Source: Cherax quadricarinatus
Taxonomy: Eukaryota > Arthropoda > Malacostraca > Decapoda > Parastacidae
Reading direction: 5' to 3'
DNA length: 64,000 nt
Assembly: GCF_038502225.1 (NCBI RefSeq)
Contig: NC_091303.1
Span: 24,888,682-24,952,681, forward strand
Positions 1 through 11,517 of the stretch are shown one piece after another; position 1 is the first letter of the stretch, and each line of letters begins with the position of its first letter. The position numbers and the translations under genes were made by a program. The notes under the pieces are model-generated. The model was not told the origin of the DNA and searched no databases. It saw nothing but the letters and a program-made list of their open reading frames with translations.

Positions 1-119
1 CTAATAGTACTATGACTAACAATAGTAATACCAATAATACTAATATCAATATATGTGCTTGATAACTATCAATATATGTACTTGATAACTATAACAAAAC
101 ACACAACCATAATACGAGA

Positions 120-815
120 AAGAGATCACTCTTCGATATTCCCCATGTTCGCCCCTTCCTATGCAAAAATGCTATGCATGTAAAAGGCCCAAGACCTAGA
201 ATTCATTGGCAGAACAAACTAAAGATCCCCTGTCTGCAAATCAGTTTAAGGCCCAAATAAGAAATCACCTCATCACCCAAAATTAATCAAACAAACCATA
301 CCTAACCACTACCAGTTTCTCAAAAGCTACTCATATTGTGCTGATGAATGCTCAACCACTTACTACTTTGAAATTAAGATGTCTGTTCTTTTCACTGTTT
401 TAAATAGTAGTAGACTGTAATACAGTACATCATAATGTAAATTGTTCCATTGTAATACCAAATTTCATTGTTTTAAACAGTACTAAACTGTGATACATCA
501 CACTGTAAATTGTTTTAAATTGTTACATTGTCATACAATAATCTTTATTACTAATTCAATAGTGTAAAAAGTCTCTGTTAGACTTATCAGAACCATGTAG
601 CATCACCTGATTTAATATTAAATTCTCCTGTACTCACTCTAACTCATCTAATGACCATATGAATTATGTATTATTGCCTTACTATTCTTAAGTTAATCTT
701 CAAGTTTGCTCGAAATGCTCAGCATACAGAGGGGCTTTTGCCATGTACACTCAACTGTTATATTCCTCTGTACAACCACGTAATTTGTCAAAATAAAAAA
801 TCTAATCTAATCTAC
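120..815 (+). mobile_element. Relic 3' end of a CR1/Jockey-type LINE
   Basis: Around 165-298 a decayed frame reads roughly as the C-terminal tail of a LINE polyprotein (HVKGPR, then after a frameshift SANQFKAQIRNHLIT and a stop). It resembles the tail of the LINE at 45160-46293 (HIKGPKIWNALP, ENQFKTLLKSHLIT). The AT-rich remainder to about 815 reads as its 3' UTR, with the segment TTTGCTCGAAATGCTCAGCA near 707 and a short (TAATC)n tail. The same 20-mer occurs in the SINE at 23625. Family placement is by motif only. Confidence 0.5.
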
Positions 816-1155
816 TAATAATACCAATAATACTAATATCAATATACTAATAATACTAATATCAATATACGTACTAATAATACCAATAATACTAATATCA
901 ATATACTAATAATACCAATAATACAGTGGACCCCCGCTTAACGACCGCCTCCCAATGCGACCAATTATGTAAGTGTATTTATGTAAGTGCGTTTGTACGT
1001 GTATGTTTGGGGGTCTAAAATGGACTAATCTACTTCACAATATTCCTTATGGGAACAAATTCGGTCAGTACTGGTACCTGAACATACTTCTGGAATGAAA
1101 AAAGATCGTTAATCGGGGGTCCACTGTACTAATATCAGTGTACTAATAATACTAA
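815..1155. repeat. ACTAATAAT/ACTAATATCAAT simple repeat
   Basis: Imperfect tandem copies of ACTAATATCAATAT and ACTAATAATACCAAT, interrupted by the 203-bp MITE at 924-1126. A related stretch opens the window at 1-100. Confidence 0.8.
924..1126. mobile_element. 203-bp pogo/Tigger-type MITE
   Basis: Ends are CAGTGGACCCCCG and CGGGGGTCCACTG, an exact inverted pair over 13 bp, flanked by TA on both sides (922-923 and 1127-1128). It has no coding capacity. A second copy of exactly the same length lies at 62015-62217. TA duplication and the CAGTGG terminus fit the Tigger elements elsewhere in the window, which would be the likely source of transposase (inference). Confidence 0.85.
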
Positions 1156-1203
1156 CATGTGTACAAGTCTTTCGTTCACCCACATATGTACTACCTTTAT
1201 ACT

Positions 1204-1353
1204 ACATGTGTACCCAATAACTTGGTTTGCCAACTGCATTGTCTTTGTGTGCTAAAATCTTATCTCTTAAAATTGTGTACATGTGTACCCAATAACTTGG
1301 TTTGCCAATTGCACTGTCTTTGTGTGCTAAAATCTTATCTCTTAAAATTGTTG
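1204..1353. repeat. Tandem duplication, two 75-bp units
   Basis: The block starting ACATGTGTACCCAATAACTT at 1204 is repeated 75 bp later at 1279 with only a few substitutions. It looks like a simple tandem duplication; no function is apparent. Confidence 0.85.
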
Positions 1354-1712
1354 CCAGGTCTGTAGTCCTATTGGTCTACATTTACTCCTGCATGCGCATG
1401 CCTCCTACCAAGGTCATCTTTTCCTTGCTCCTGCTATGTGCTGTGTGTATGATAATCACTCCAGAGCAGGGTTTGTGACAGCCACTTACCAGTGATCATA
1501 GGGCCAGCTCTATCACTCAAACGTCCCCGTTAACCACAAACATAGGTGATTTGTATATTACTCCTCAGAGGTGTCATCCATCCCAATGCTTGCTGTACAA
1601 TGACTCTCCTACTCCATGCCCTTCCACCTCTGTCCTCTTCAATTATTCTATTCTCATTGCCCATTTGAGTCCTTATTTACCACACTTATCACTTGTATAT
1701 TGCTACTTTGCA

Positions 1713-1886
<174 letters not shown>

Positions 1887-1959
1887 TAGGGAGTTCCCAT
1901 TACCATACAAGTTTAATATAATTTTAACCAGAAATGTGGATTTTTAAATTACAATAGTC

Positions 1960-2298
1960 TACCTGGAGTTTACCTGGAGAGAGTTCCGGGGGTCAACGCC
2001 CCCGCGGCCCGGTCTGTGACCAGGCCTCCTGGTGGATCAGAGCCTGATCAACCAGGCTGTTACTGCTGGCTGCACGCAAACCAACGTACGAGCCACAGCC
2101 CGGCTGATCAGGAACCGACTTTAGGTGCTTGTCCAGTGCCAGCTTGAAGACTGCCAGGGGTCTGTTGGTAATCCCCCTTATATATGCTGGGAGGCAGTTG
2201 AACAGTCTCAGGCCCCTGACACTTATTGTATGGTCTCTTAATGTGCTAGTGACACCCCTGCTAGTGACACCCCCTTGGTTGTTTGGAATCACACATAA
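1960..2298 (-). mobile_element. 3' end of a CR1-type LINE (family A), truncated
   Basis: On the minus strand the translation ends with RAASSNSLVDQALIHQEAW and matches the C-terminus of the better copy at 47520-48423 (RAASSNSLVDQALIHREAW). The extreme 3' end is a short repeat of CCAGGTAA-like units, as in that copy. Only about 100 codons of the polyprotein remain. Confidence 0.8.
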
Positions 2299-2299
2299 A

Positions 2300-2565
2300 T
2301 TTTTTTTTATCACATCAGCCACATCTCACCAAGGTAGGGTGACCCAAAAAACAGGAAACATTCACCTTCAATCATTTAACAGCTGTTTTACCAGAAATGA
2401 AGAGACATCACAATTTAAATGACTCTTCAAACAACATCTCGATTCTCCTCCAGGGTGTAAGGATTGTATTTCCTACCTCCGTCTGACTAACCAGTTTTCC
2501 TGAAACACGTTTAACAGGATGAGCCTGTCTCCAACCAAGGCTCTGCCCACATAACAGTATATTGG
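2300..2565 (-). mobile_element. Old 3' UTR fragment of the RTE family
   Basis: Contains TCTCACCAAGGTAGGGTGAC, the plus-strand appearance of the conserved RTE 3'-terminal stem-loop, followed by a diverged copy of the downstream UTR. It directly abuts the CR1 fragment to its left. Confidence 0.55.
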
Positions 2566-2920
2566 ATAATTGTACATGCACTGTATATATAAAATGTGGA
2601 CAAGTATCATCCCCAGTTATTATAATGCTCTTCAATAAAGCACTTTAATATCAACCCTTCCAAACTTTCTCAAAAGAGCTATCTATGATCTCTACAGAAC
2701 ACCTCAAACACAATAAAGTACCAATATCAAACTGAGAGTAATCTACAAGAAACTCTTACATATCTTAGTACAACATACTTAATCCTTTCCAGTATGAATT
2801 TAGACCCAAAATAACACATTTTGACTGTTGAAAATATGCATTTTGCATAGGGTCTGTAAAGTCTTACCAGTCGCTTGAATGTGTGACCTTTACATTGCAT
2901 TTTTTCCTCGATATTAAACT

Positions 2921-3915
2921 CAAACCCTTTCACTGTCGGTGTCATACAGTACAGCTTACAAGTCAGTGTTGGTGCCATATGAATATGCCAAAATTCTAGC
3001 AGGAGAAAACTGGGAGACCTACATGTGAGAGAATGGGTCTGCACGGTCACTGTGTGCAGTATAAAAAAAATCCTGCAGCACGCAGTGCATAATGAGAAAA
3101 AAAAAAAACTCTGACTGTGTTTTTGGCTTAAAATATCAACTTTGAAATCTATTTTCATATGATTTTGATTGGTTTCACGATGAAAAGTACCTTGAAATTG
3201 AGCTCAAAGTAGCAGAAATGTTTGATTTTTGCCGATGTTCAAGAGTAAACAAATGATCTCACCATCCAATATGTGTCCAACTGACCAGTCTAATACGCAG
3301 TCATGAATGGGTTGACATCATTTATAGAATCATTACAATAATGCAGTATGTATTCTGCATAACAGAAAGTCTTCTACTTTCTGTGTGAATAAAAATTCAA
3401 AATGGAAAGCAAGAATAATATAAGAGGGGCCTGGAGATGTGACTAATGAACAGAAAAAATGTTATTTTAGTGTCAGGAATGTCTGCACTGTTTCTTCTGG
3501 ACCCTATTTTGAAATTGGCATCTTTTGAAATTTGTGTGAAATTGGCCAAATTGCCAATTTCTGACCACTTTACTGAGTAGTTGAAATCGGTAACTGGGCG
3601 GTTTCTTGTACTCAATCGACAGAACCAATGGAGTTCTAGCGAAATAGCTATGAGTTTGGTCAACTGGAACAGTGGAATTGGCCGAAAATAGAGCTCAAAG
3701 TGGGCAAAATTGCTGATGTGTATGTATCGCCGAGACCGCTAACTTCGCAAGAGCATAATTCCGTAAGTTTTCCATCAAATTTCGTACTTTTGGTATCATT
3801 ACCATCGGGAAAAGATTCTCTATTGTTTCATAAGAAAAAATATATAGTTTTCTTTTAAATTCTTCGACACTGAGAGCAAGTTTGTGAGCAGGGGTCTCGA
3901 GAGTGAAAAAGTTAA
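2921..3915. mobile_element. TTAA-type (piggyBac-like) non-autonomous element, GACTGTCG subfamily
   Basis: Begins CAAACCCTTTCACTGTCGGT (diverged 5' terminus) and ends near GTTAA at 3911-3915. It shares the core blocks of the other copies (AAAAATCCTGCAGCACGCAG near 3067, a GAAATTGGCCAAATTGCCAA block near 3538). No coding capacity. The 140 bp to its left (2780-2920) contains nothing I can name. Confidence 0.7.
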
Positions 3916-4418
3916 TTTAAACACATCAGTATGTCATACAAGGAGAGCAAATCAGTACCTGTAATTCATGTTAGTGATTATGATAATACATGTAGACACA
4001 CACATGTAAAGGCTACATAAAATGATAATCCCCCAACAGCAATGTAAATATAATGTAAATGGTATACAAGTATATTGTACATACAAATTGCAAGTTAAGA
4101 ATGTAAACAGGCATTGATAAGTGTTTGTTTTTATTTGTTTAGTAATTTCTTTGTTTCCCACAGAAGCTTTTATGGTTCTCTACTAGAATTTGTTGTATAC
4201 CATGACAACTTATACCCCAAAATGTTTGGAATGAGCACTGTGTTGTACTTCTAAAACTATAATGAGCAATCCCAATAATGTCACAGAATAATCCCAGTAA
4301 TGTCACAGAATTATACTCACACAAATATGTGTATGCACAACAATACTGATAATTATGACTAAAAGGTAGTCATGTGTAAAAAGAATACCTATTTACATAA
4401 ACATACAAAGCAACTTAC

Positions 4419-4960
4419 CCTCTACAGGGATCCAAAACAAGTGCACGAGGTCGGTCTACTTGAATGATCATAACAATGTGTGAACCATCTGCATTCATGG
4501 CATAAATACTGTTATTACCAGAATCAGTCCAATAAATCTTTTTGGATGTCCAGTCATAGGCTACACCTTCAGGATTAATACCAACAGCCAAGATAGTTGT
4601 GACATCATCTACAGATGGCGATGAACTGGGAATCTTAGCAATTTTTGTGTCTGGTCTAATCTGAGTGAACACAATTTGCTTGCCCTTGTAATCAAAATCA
4701 ATGCCAACAACATTGGTCAATCCCTTAACTGTTTCAAATGGCACAACACTGTGTTTGGGGGTCAGAGACAGACTGCGGATTTCTGCTCTAGTAGCAAAGA
4801 TAAGGAACTCCTTGGAATCTTCACAACTTCGTTTGTCCTCAGCCAACACACCAGTAGCACAGGAACACCGGTATCTAGCATCAACTGGTTGGTCAGCGGG
4901 TAAAGAGAAACAGAGTTGAGCACAGCCTCCATTTCCTAATCTTGTACAAGGTGTATCAGC
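4419..4960 (-). CDS. LRP2: LRP2/megalin-like receptor, exon: EGF module plus first blades of the next YWTD propeller
   Basis: The last exon of the gene present in the window. The first ~50 codons form an EGF-like module with GNGGC and RCSCATG cysteine patterns. YWTD propeller repeats follow ([36 protein letters not shown]). A pyrimidine-rich tract and CAG acceptor precede 4960; the donor GTAAG begins at 4418. The exon is 542 bp, starts in phase 0 and ends two bases into a Gly codon. LRP2 is an endocytic receptor whose propeller/EGF units release ligand at acidic pH (family knowledge). The match to LRP2 rather than LRP1 is my recognition of the propeller-EGF order and wording, not a search. 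The next exon lies off the left edge. Confidence 0.88.
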
Positions 4961-5335
4961 CTGAAAATAGAAATGAAAAAAATACTGTTAGATTGTACTG
5001 CACAAGACTAATCATTCAGGTCAATCACTGCCCTTCAAGAGGGGTGTGTGGGAGCTGGTGAGAAACTTTAGATTCAAGGAACTAGAGCTATCTTTCCTTC
5101 CTTGGTTTGAACATGATTATCTCTCATTCCCCAGGAGCTGTATGATCCATAAGTGTTTACTCTTACCCCACAATTTTAACAATTCCAAAAGTAGCACAGT
5201 ACAGTGAAACCTCTTACATGGTGTCATCCCATAATGCAAATCTGGGTAAAAATGCAACTAATCTGATGTAGCACACTAAAAACTCTTGACAGTATGAGTC
5301 ATAAGCCATCAAAAAATCATCATAGCATTAAAATA
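4961..5335. other. Intron sequence without recognisable feature
   Basis: AT-rich intron of the LRP gene between the exon at 4419-4960 and the RTE copy. I see no repeat family or open frame here. Confidence 0.5.
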
Positions 5336-8316
5336 TGTAGCAGTAATGTTAAATGATCAGTTATGGAAGGAGAAAAGAGAATATGAATGTGTAAATTCAA
5401 GAATTATGTGGATTAAAGTAAAGGTTGGATGCGAAAAGTGGGTCATAATAAGCGTGTATGCACCTGGAGAAGAGAGGAATGTAGAGGAGAGAGAGAGATT
5501 TTGGGAGATGTTAAGTGAATGTATAGGAGCCTTTGAACCAAGTGAGAGAGTAATTGTGGTAGGGGACCTGAATGCTAAAGTAGTAGAAACTTTTAGAGAG
5601 GGTGTGGTAGGTAAGTTTGGGGTGCCAGGTGTAAATGATAATGGGAGCCCTTTGATTGAACTTTGTATAGAAAGGGGTTTAGTTATAGGTAATACATATT
5701 TTAAGGAAAAGAGGATAAATAAGTATACAAGATATGATGTAGGGCGAAATGACAGTAGTTTGTTGGATTATGTATTGGTAGATAAAAGACTGTTGAGTAG
5801 ACTTCAGGATGTACATGTTTATAGAGAGGCCACAGATATATCAGATCACTTTCTAGTTGTAGCTACACTGAGAGTAAAAGGTAGATGGGATACAAGGAGA
5901 ATAGAAGCATCAGGGAAGAGAGAGGTGAAGGTTTATAAACTAAAAGAGGAGGCAGTTAGGGTAAGATATAAACAGCTATTGGAGGATAGATGGGCTAATG
6001 AGAGCATAGGCAATGGGGTCGAAGAGGTATGGGGTAGGTTTAAAAATGTAGTGTTAGAGTGTTCAGCAGAAGTTTGTGGTTACAGGAAAGTGGGTGCGGG
6101 AGGGAAGAGGAGCGATTGGTGGAATGATGATGTAAAGAGAGTAGTAAGGGAGAAAAAGTTAGCATATGAGAAGTTTTTACAAAGTAGAAGTGATGCAAGG
6201 AGGGAAGAGTATGTGGAGAAAAAGAGAGAGGTTAAGAGAGTGGTGAAGCAATGTAAAAAGAGAGCAAATGAGAGAGTGGGTGAGATGTTATCAACAAATT
6301 TTGTTGAAAATAAGAAAAAGTTTTGGAGTGAGATTAACAAGTTAAGGAAGCCTAGAGAACAAATGGATTTGTCAGTTAAAAACAGGAGAGAGAGTTATTA
6401 AATGGAGAGTTAGAGGTATTGGGAAGATGGAGGGAATATTTTGAGGAATTGTTAAATGTTGATGAAGATAGGGAAGCTGTGATTTTGTGTATAGGGCAAG
6501 GAGGAATAACATCTTGCAGGAGTGAGGAAGAGCCAGTTGTGAGTGTGGAGGAAGTTCATGAGGCAGTAGGTAAAATGAAAGGGGGTAAGGCAGCCGGGAT
6601 TGATGGGATAAAGATAGAAATGTTAAAAACAGGTGGGGATATAGTTTTGGAGTGGTTGGTGCAATTATTTAATAAATGTATGGAAGAGGGTAAGGTACCT
6701 AGGGATTGGCAGAGAGCATGCATAGTTCCTTTGTATAAAGGCAAAGGGGATAAAAGAGAGTGCAAAAATTATAGGGGGATAAGTCTGTTGAGTATACCTG
6801 GTAAAGTGTATGGTAGAGTTATTATTGAAAGAATTAAGAGTAAGACGGAGAATAGGATAGCAGATAAACAAGGAGGCTTTAGGAAAGGTAGGGGGTGTGT
6901 GGACCAGGTGTTTACAGTGAAACATATAAGTGAACAGTATTTAGATAAGGCTAAAGAGGTCTTTGTGGCATTTATGGATTTGGAAAAGGCGTATGACAGG
7001 GTGGATAGGGGGGCAATGTGGCAGATGTTGCAGGTGTATGGTGTAGGAGGTAGGTTACTGAAAGCAGTGAAGAGTTTTTACGAGGATAGTGAGGCTCAAG
7101 TTAGAGTATGTAGGAAAGAGGGAAATTATTACCCAGTAAAAGTAGGCCTTAGACAAGGATGTGTGATGTCACCGTGGTTGTTTAATATATTTATAGATGG
7201 GGTTGTAAGACAAGTGAATGCGAGGGTCTTGGCAAGAGGCGTGGAGTTAAAAGATAAAGAATCACACACAAAGTGGGAGTTGTCACAGTTGCTCTTTACT
7301 GATGACACTGTGCTCTTGGGAGATTCTGAAGAGAAGTTGCAGAGATTGGTGGATGAATTTGGTAGGGTGTGCAAAAGAAGAAAATTAAAGGTGAATACAG
7401 GAAAGAGTAAGGTTATGAGGATAACAAAAAGATTAGGTGATGAAAGATTGGATATCAGATTGGAGGGAGAGAGTATGGAGGAGGTGAATGTATTCAGATA
7501 GTTGGGAGTGGACGTGTCAGCGGATGGGTCTATGAAAGATGAAGTGAATCATAGAACTGATGAGGGGAAAAGGGTGAGTGGTGCACTTAGGAGTCTGTGG
7601 AGACAAAGAACTTTGTCCTTGGAGGCAAAGAGGGGAATGTATGAGAGTATAGTTTTACCAACGCTCTTATATGGGTGTGAAGCATGGGTGATGAATGTTG
7701 CAGCGAGGAGAAGGCTGGAGGCAGTGGAGATGTCATGTCTGAGGGCAATGTGTGGTGTGAATATAATGCAGAGAATTCGTAGTTTGGAAGTAGGAGGAGG
7801 TGCGGGATTACCAAAACTGTTGTCCAGAGGGCTGAGGAAGGGTTGTTGAGGTGGTTCGGACATGTAGAGAGAATGGAGCGAAACAGAATGACTTCAAGAG
7901 TGTATCAGTCTGTAGTGGAAGGAAGGCGGGGTAGGGGTCGGCCTAGGAAAGGTTGGAGGGAGGGGGTAAAGGAGGTTTTGTGTGCGAGGGGCTTGGACTT
8001 CCAGCAGGCATGCGTGAGCGTGTTTGATAGGAGTGAATGGAGACAAATGGTTTTTAATACTTGACGTGCTGTTGGAGTGTGAGCAAAGTAACATTTATGA
8101 AGGGGTTCAGGGAAACCGGCAGGCCGGACTTGAGTCCTGGAGATGGGAAGTACAGTGCCTGCACTCTGAAGGAGGGGTGTAAATGTTGCAGTTTAAAAAC
8201 TGTAGTGTAAAGCACCCTTCTGGCAAGACAGTGATGGAGTGAATGATGGTGAAAGTTTTTCTTTTTCGGGCCACCCTGCCTTGGTGGGAATCAGCCAGTG
8301 TGATAATAAAAAATAA
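5336..8316 (+). mobile_element. RTE-type retrotransposon, 5'-truncated copy A
   Basis: Similarity to the full-length copy at 11262-14830 starts abruptly at 5336, inside the endonuclease domain (codon ~60 of that copy), so about 0.6 kb of the 5' end is missing. This is usual for target-primed insertion. The 3' UTR ends with the stem-loop GGCCACCCTGCCTTGGTGGG at about 8268 and a short ATAATAAAAAATAAAAAA tail. Confidence 0.92.
5346..8064 (+). pseudogene. RTE endonuclease/reverse transcriptase, inactivated
   Basis: Encodes an AP-type endonuclease (VVGDLNAKV, SLLDYVLVDKRL, ISDHF) then a reverse transcriptase (FMDLEKAYDR, RQGCVMSPWLF, FTDDTVLLG) and the C-terminal RWFGHVERM/RGRGRPRKGW segment. Against the intact copy it has a one-base deletion near 6386, a Tyr to stop change at 7499-7501 and a one-base deletion near 7791. 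The RT box reads FTDD where the intact copy has FADD. It also lacks the N-terminal part of the endonuclease with the catalytic Glu. It cannot make a full protein; the lesions are few, so the copy is not very old. Confidence 0.92.
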
Positions 8317-8900
8317 AAAATGTACAACTTGGGCAGCATGTGCCATGGAGCTTTTCCAGTCTGACCCAAGTTGGGCCTAAAGCATAGCTTTCCCACTCCA
8401 TCAGTGCTTACAGTTGCATCACATGCTATATGCATTCTGTGTTTATCAAAGGATTCTGAATATTTTCATCACCTCACCTCATCTTTGGATATAACCAAGG
8501 GCACCCAAGAAAAATACTGGTGATGTTTGAGGTGCCAAGAATATATGTGATTCTTTGATATTTTCTGAAAAGCATGGAAATTTTGGATATGCATTAAGGC
8601 GGTGCACATGTGATACTGACTGCCTGAACTTTGGGTCTGAGAAAATCCACTATCTGTACAAGCTGAAACAATGAGAAGAAAATATGACTATATGCAATAA
8701 TAAGACCCTGTGAAGTAAGTAGTTCAGATTGTGACCTGCTGAAAAGAGTGTCAAAGAGATCAACACAGTCAAATGTCATAGAAAAGTTACTGAATGTGTG
8801 AATAAATGAGAAGACAAAGAAAGTGGCCCCACATAGTACTTATAAAATAAGACACAAAGCCCTATCCTACTATAAAGCCATGTGAAAAAGGAAAGCCTTC
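8317..8900. other. Intron sequence without recognisable feature
   Basis: No repeat family, long frame or splice-flanked exon seen in this stretch. Confidence 0.4.
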
Positions 8901-10250
8901 ATAGTTTGATGGCTTGACTGCTGTAAACAGTGAAATCAGCTTCTCAACATAAAGTTTAGTAATGAGTATGTCAGCTGATCATGCAAGATCACAACCCCTC
9001 TGATCAGACACACATCAAGACCACAATCCAGGAGAGCAGCCCACATCTACTCACAAAACAGAGAAGGAAGCCCTACATGATGAGTAGAGGGTTCCTCCTC
9101 CTTCCACCACAAAGATCACAGTATAAGCCAGGTTGACAAGGATGCATCAAACCCAAAACAGGTAAAGCAGGCCTAGCTCCTTACAGCTGAGATCCAGGCA
9201 AAAACTCACCAGACTTGAGATAAGAGGCTCTCAACTGGGAAAGTATGGAATGCACCAGTGCAAGGCATTCTTCCTAGGTGATGCACAGGATTTAACAATC
9301 ACAGCAGGAAAGGGCTGACCAAGGAGTATATCTGGCACCCATCCTCCAGCCTTGAATGCTACAAGGCTGCATACAGGCAGAGCATGGTCTGCCATTCCTA
9401 TCCCTTCTCCAGTACAGCATAAGAGCACCCTAACTCGCAAACGGTCCAAATGTATATATACGTTTTTTCAACATTTGATAGTATGTAAAAAAGTAGATCT
9501 TTTTTTTTTTTCATTTGAAAACGTGTAAAAAACTTTGATCTACACTTTTTTTTGTTATATTTGAAAATATGTAAAAAACATAAATCTACTTGTGGAGCAC
9601 TACGCATGTGAACGTAGATCTGCTTGGACTGTTTACGGGTTAAACAGGTCTAGTGTATGTGAAGCAACCACTTCAAACTTCTTCAGATGGGAGGCCCACA
9701 TCAAGCACCAATCAAAGATTATTCCATATAATGCACTGTAACTTGCTGCTCTTAGGAAAGGACCACATCATGGAATACCACATGGGAAACAGGTTGTGTC
9801 ACCCAGGAATGGCCAAAATGAACAGCCACATCTTCTGGGTGGAAGACCAGCAGTAGTTAGTAGTCCACTCCTTGAAACTGTCTACCAAGGCCAGTGACAG
9901 GCCACCTAGGAATAAATGCTGAACAGTAAACTGCACATCATCCACATTCAAAGAGGACTTGACTCTGTCAGAAGCAACGTCACCACACCATCCACTCAAA
10001 ACACTGCCCTGTAAGACCCCCTCCTCCAGGGACAATTCCTGAGTAGCATGAACCAGCCCTCACCCTGAATAACCTATCTGTCAGAAACTGTTGAAGAAAC
10101 AAGGTCAGTCGACCTTGCAATCCCAGAGTATGGACATGGCAAAGATAGCCAAACTTTCATAATGTGCCTGTTATGAAGGTGGAACCCAACATGTATTTAT
10201 GTATCTGTAACAGTTACTCTGGAATACCTAATTATATTGAATTGATGGGG
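8901..10250 (-). mobile_element. Relic Jockey-type LINE, 3' half
   Basis: Heavily mutated, but minus-strand pieces are recognisable: FRVRAGS and GVLQGSVLS near 9960-10070 (the RT motif before the catalytic box), NVDDVQF near 9930 (the YVDD-like box, here VDD), and around 9210-9390 a frame reading RLEDGCQIYSLVSP, LLNPVHHLG, CTGAFHTFPVESL, typical of the region after the RT thumb in Jockey-type LINEs. Its 5' half is at 14835-16500, the RTE copy B and a CR1 fragment lying between. A 214-bp TTAA MITE interrupts it at 9430. Confidence 0.7.
9430..9643. mobile_element. Short TTAA MITE, AAACGGTCC subfamily
   Basis: Starts CTAACTCGCAAACGGTCC (TTAA mutated to CTAA) and ends GGACTGTTTACGGGTTAA. Subterminal palindromes are GTATATATAC on the left and an AGATCT core on the right. 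Shares ends with the 290-bp element at 32215-32504. It interrupts the relic Jockey-type LINE. Confidence 0.75.
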
Positions 10251-10439
10251 CACAAATGCTTTAATGGTCATAAGGGCAGATCACTCTTAGGGGCTGAGAG
10301 GCAGCTGAGTTAAGCCTGTTTTTCTCAATATAATAGGTTGTACTACATTCACACACACACACACACACACAATTAAAATAAGTAGTTCATAAAATTTGAT
10401 TTCTTTTTGTAAAAGTAAAATAAGGTGTGGAAGCTAGAG
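10251..10439. repeat. AT-rich spacer with a short (CA)n run
   Basis: Contains an ACAC run at about 10350-10370. Nothing else recognised. Confidence 0.6.
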
Positions 10440-11215
10440 AGCTGTGCATATCGACAGTGTTTTGGTTGTTTTGGTGGGTGTGAGAGGAGCTTAGCTAGGC
10501 CCCTCCCTCTCTCTCACTCTCCTTTGTGGCTTCAAGTTGGTAGGACCTCTGGGTCCTTCTTTTATTTCTGGGCAGGGTGTTTGCCCCAGAGGTAAGAGTC
10601 AGACCTTAAAGTGGTCTACCATTGTACCCAGGGTGACTAGTGTGTGTTGAAACACTGGGTTAAGGCCCTCAAGAGAAAAGGACGGCTAATTGTTTCAGAA
10701 GGGACCATGTGAGTGCTGGAGCAGCTGGGTGCACTCTCTCGAAAGGCATAGAATTAGGGGGGTATAAATGGAAAACAAGAATAAATAAAGGGGATGTAAA
10801 TAGCGTGCTGAAAATTTCCAGCCAAGACAGGACTCGCAGCAATGGCTTCAAGTTGGAAAAATTCAGATTCAGGAAGGATATAGGAAAGCACTGGTTTGGT
10901 AATAGAGTTGTGGATGAGTGGAACAAACTCCCGAGTACAGTTATTCAGGCTAAAATGTTGTGTAGTTTTAAAAATAGGTTAGATAAATACATGAATGGGT
11001 GTGGGTGGGTGTGAGTTGGAGCTGACTAGCTTGTGCTGCTGGGTCTGGTGCAGTGATCCATCCTTGAGTTTAGGTGACCAGACTGGGTGGATCATTGGGC
11101 TAATACCGGGGACGGGGGGGGGTCATTGGTCTTATCCGGAGTAGGACATGAACCTGCTCCGCATGGGTCAGTAGGCCTGCTGCAGTGTTCCTTCTTTCTT
11201 ATGTTCTTATGTTAT
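10440..11215 (+). mobile_element. 3' end of a CR1-type LINE (family B)
   Basis: Codes at 10709-11014 for the C-terminal tail of a LINE polyprotein (NGFKLEKFRFRKDIGKHWFG, VVDEWNKLPSTVIQA, FKNRLDKYMNG), a layout typical of CR1-like elements. The 3' UTR ends in CTTCTTTCTTATGTTCTTAT, shared in reverse at 27043. The upstream ~270 bp (10440-10708) I assign to the same insertion only tentatively. Confidence 0.75.
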
Positions 11216-11517
11216 GAATAGGAAGAGGCTAAACCTGTGTGTATATTCTGCATATATCTTTTTATTTATTTTTTATTATCACACTGGCCGATTCCCACCA
11301 AGGCAGGGTGGCCCGAAAAAGAAAAACTTTCACCATCATTCGCTCCATCACTGTCTTGCCAGAAGGGTGCTTTACACTACAGTTTTTAAACTGCAACATT
11401 AACACCCCTCCTTCAGAGTGCAGGCACTGTACTTCCCATCTCCAGGACTCAAGTCCGGCCTGCCGGTTTCCCTGAATCCCTTCATAAATGTTACTTTGCT
11501 CACACTCCAACAGCACG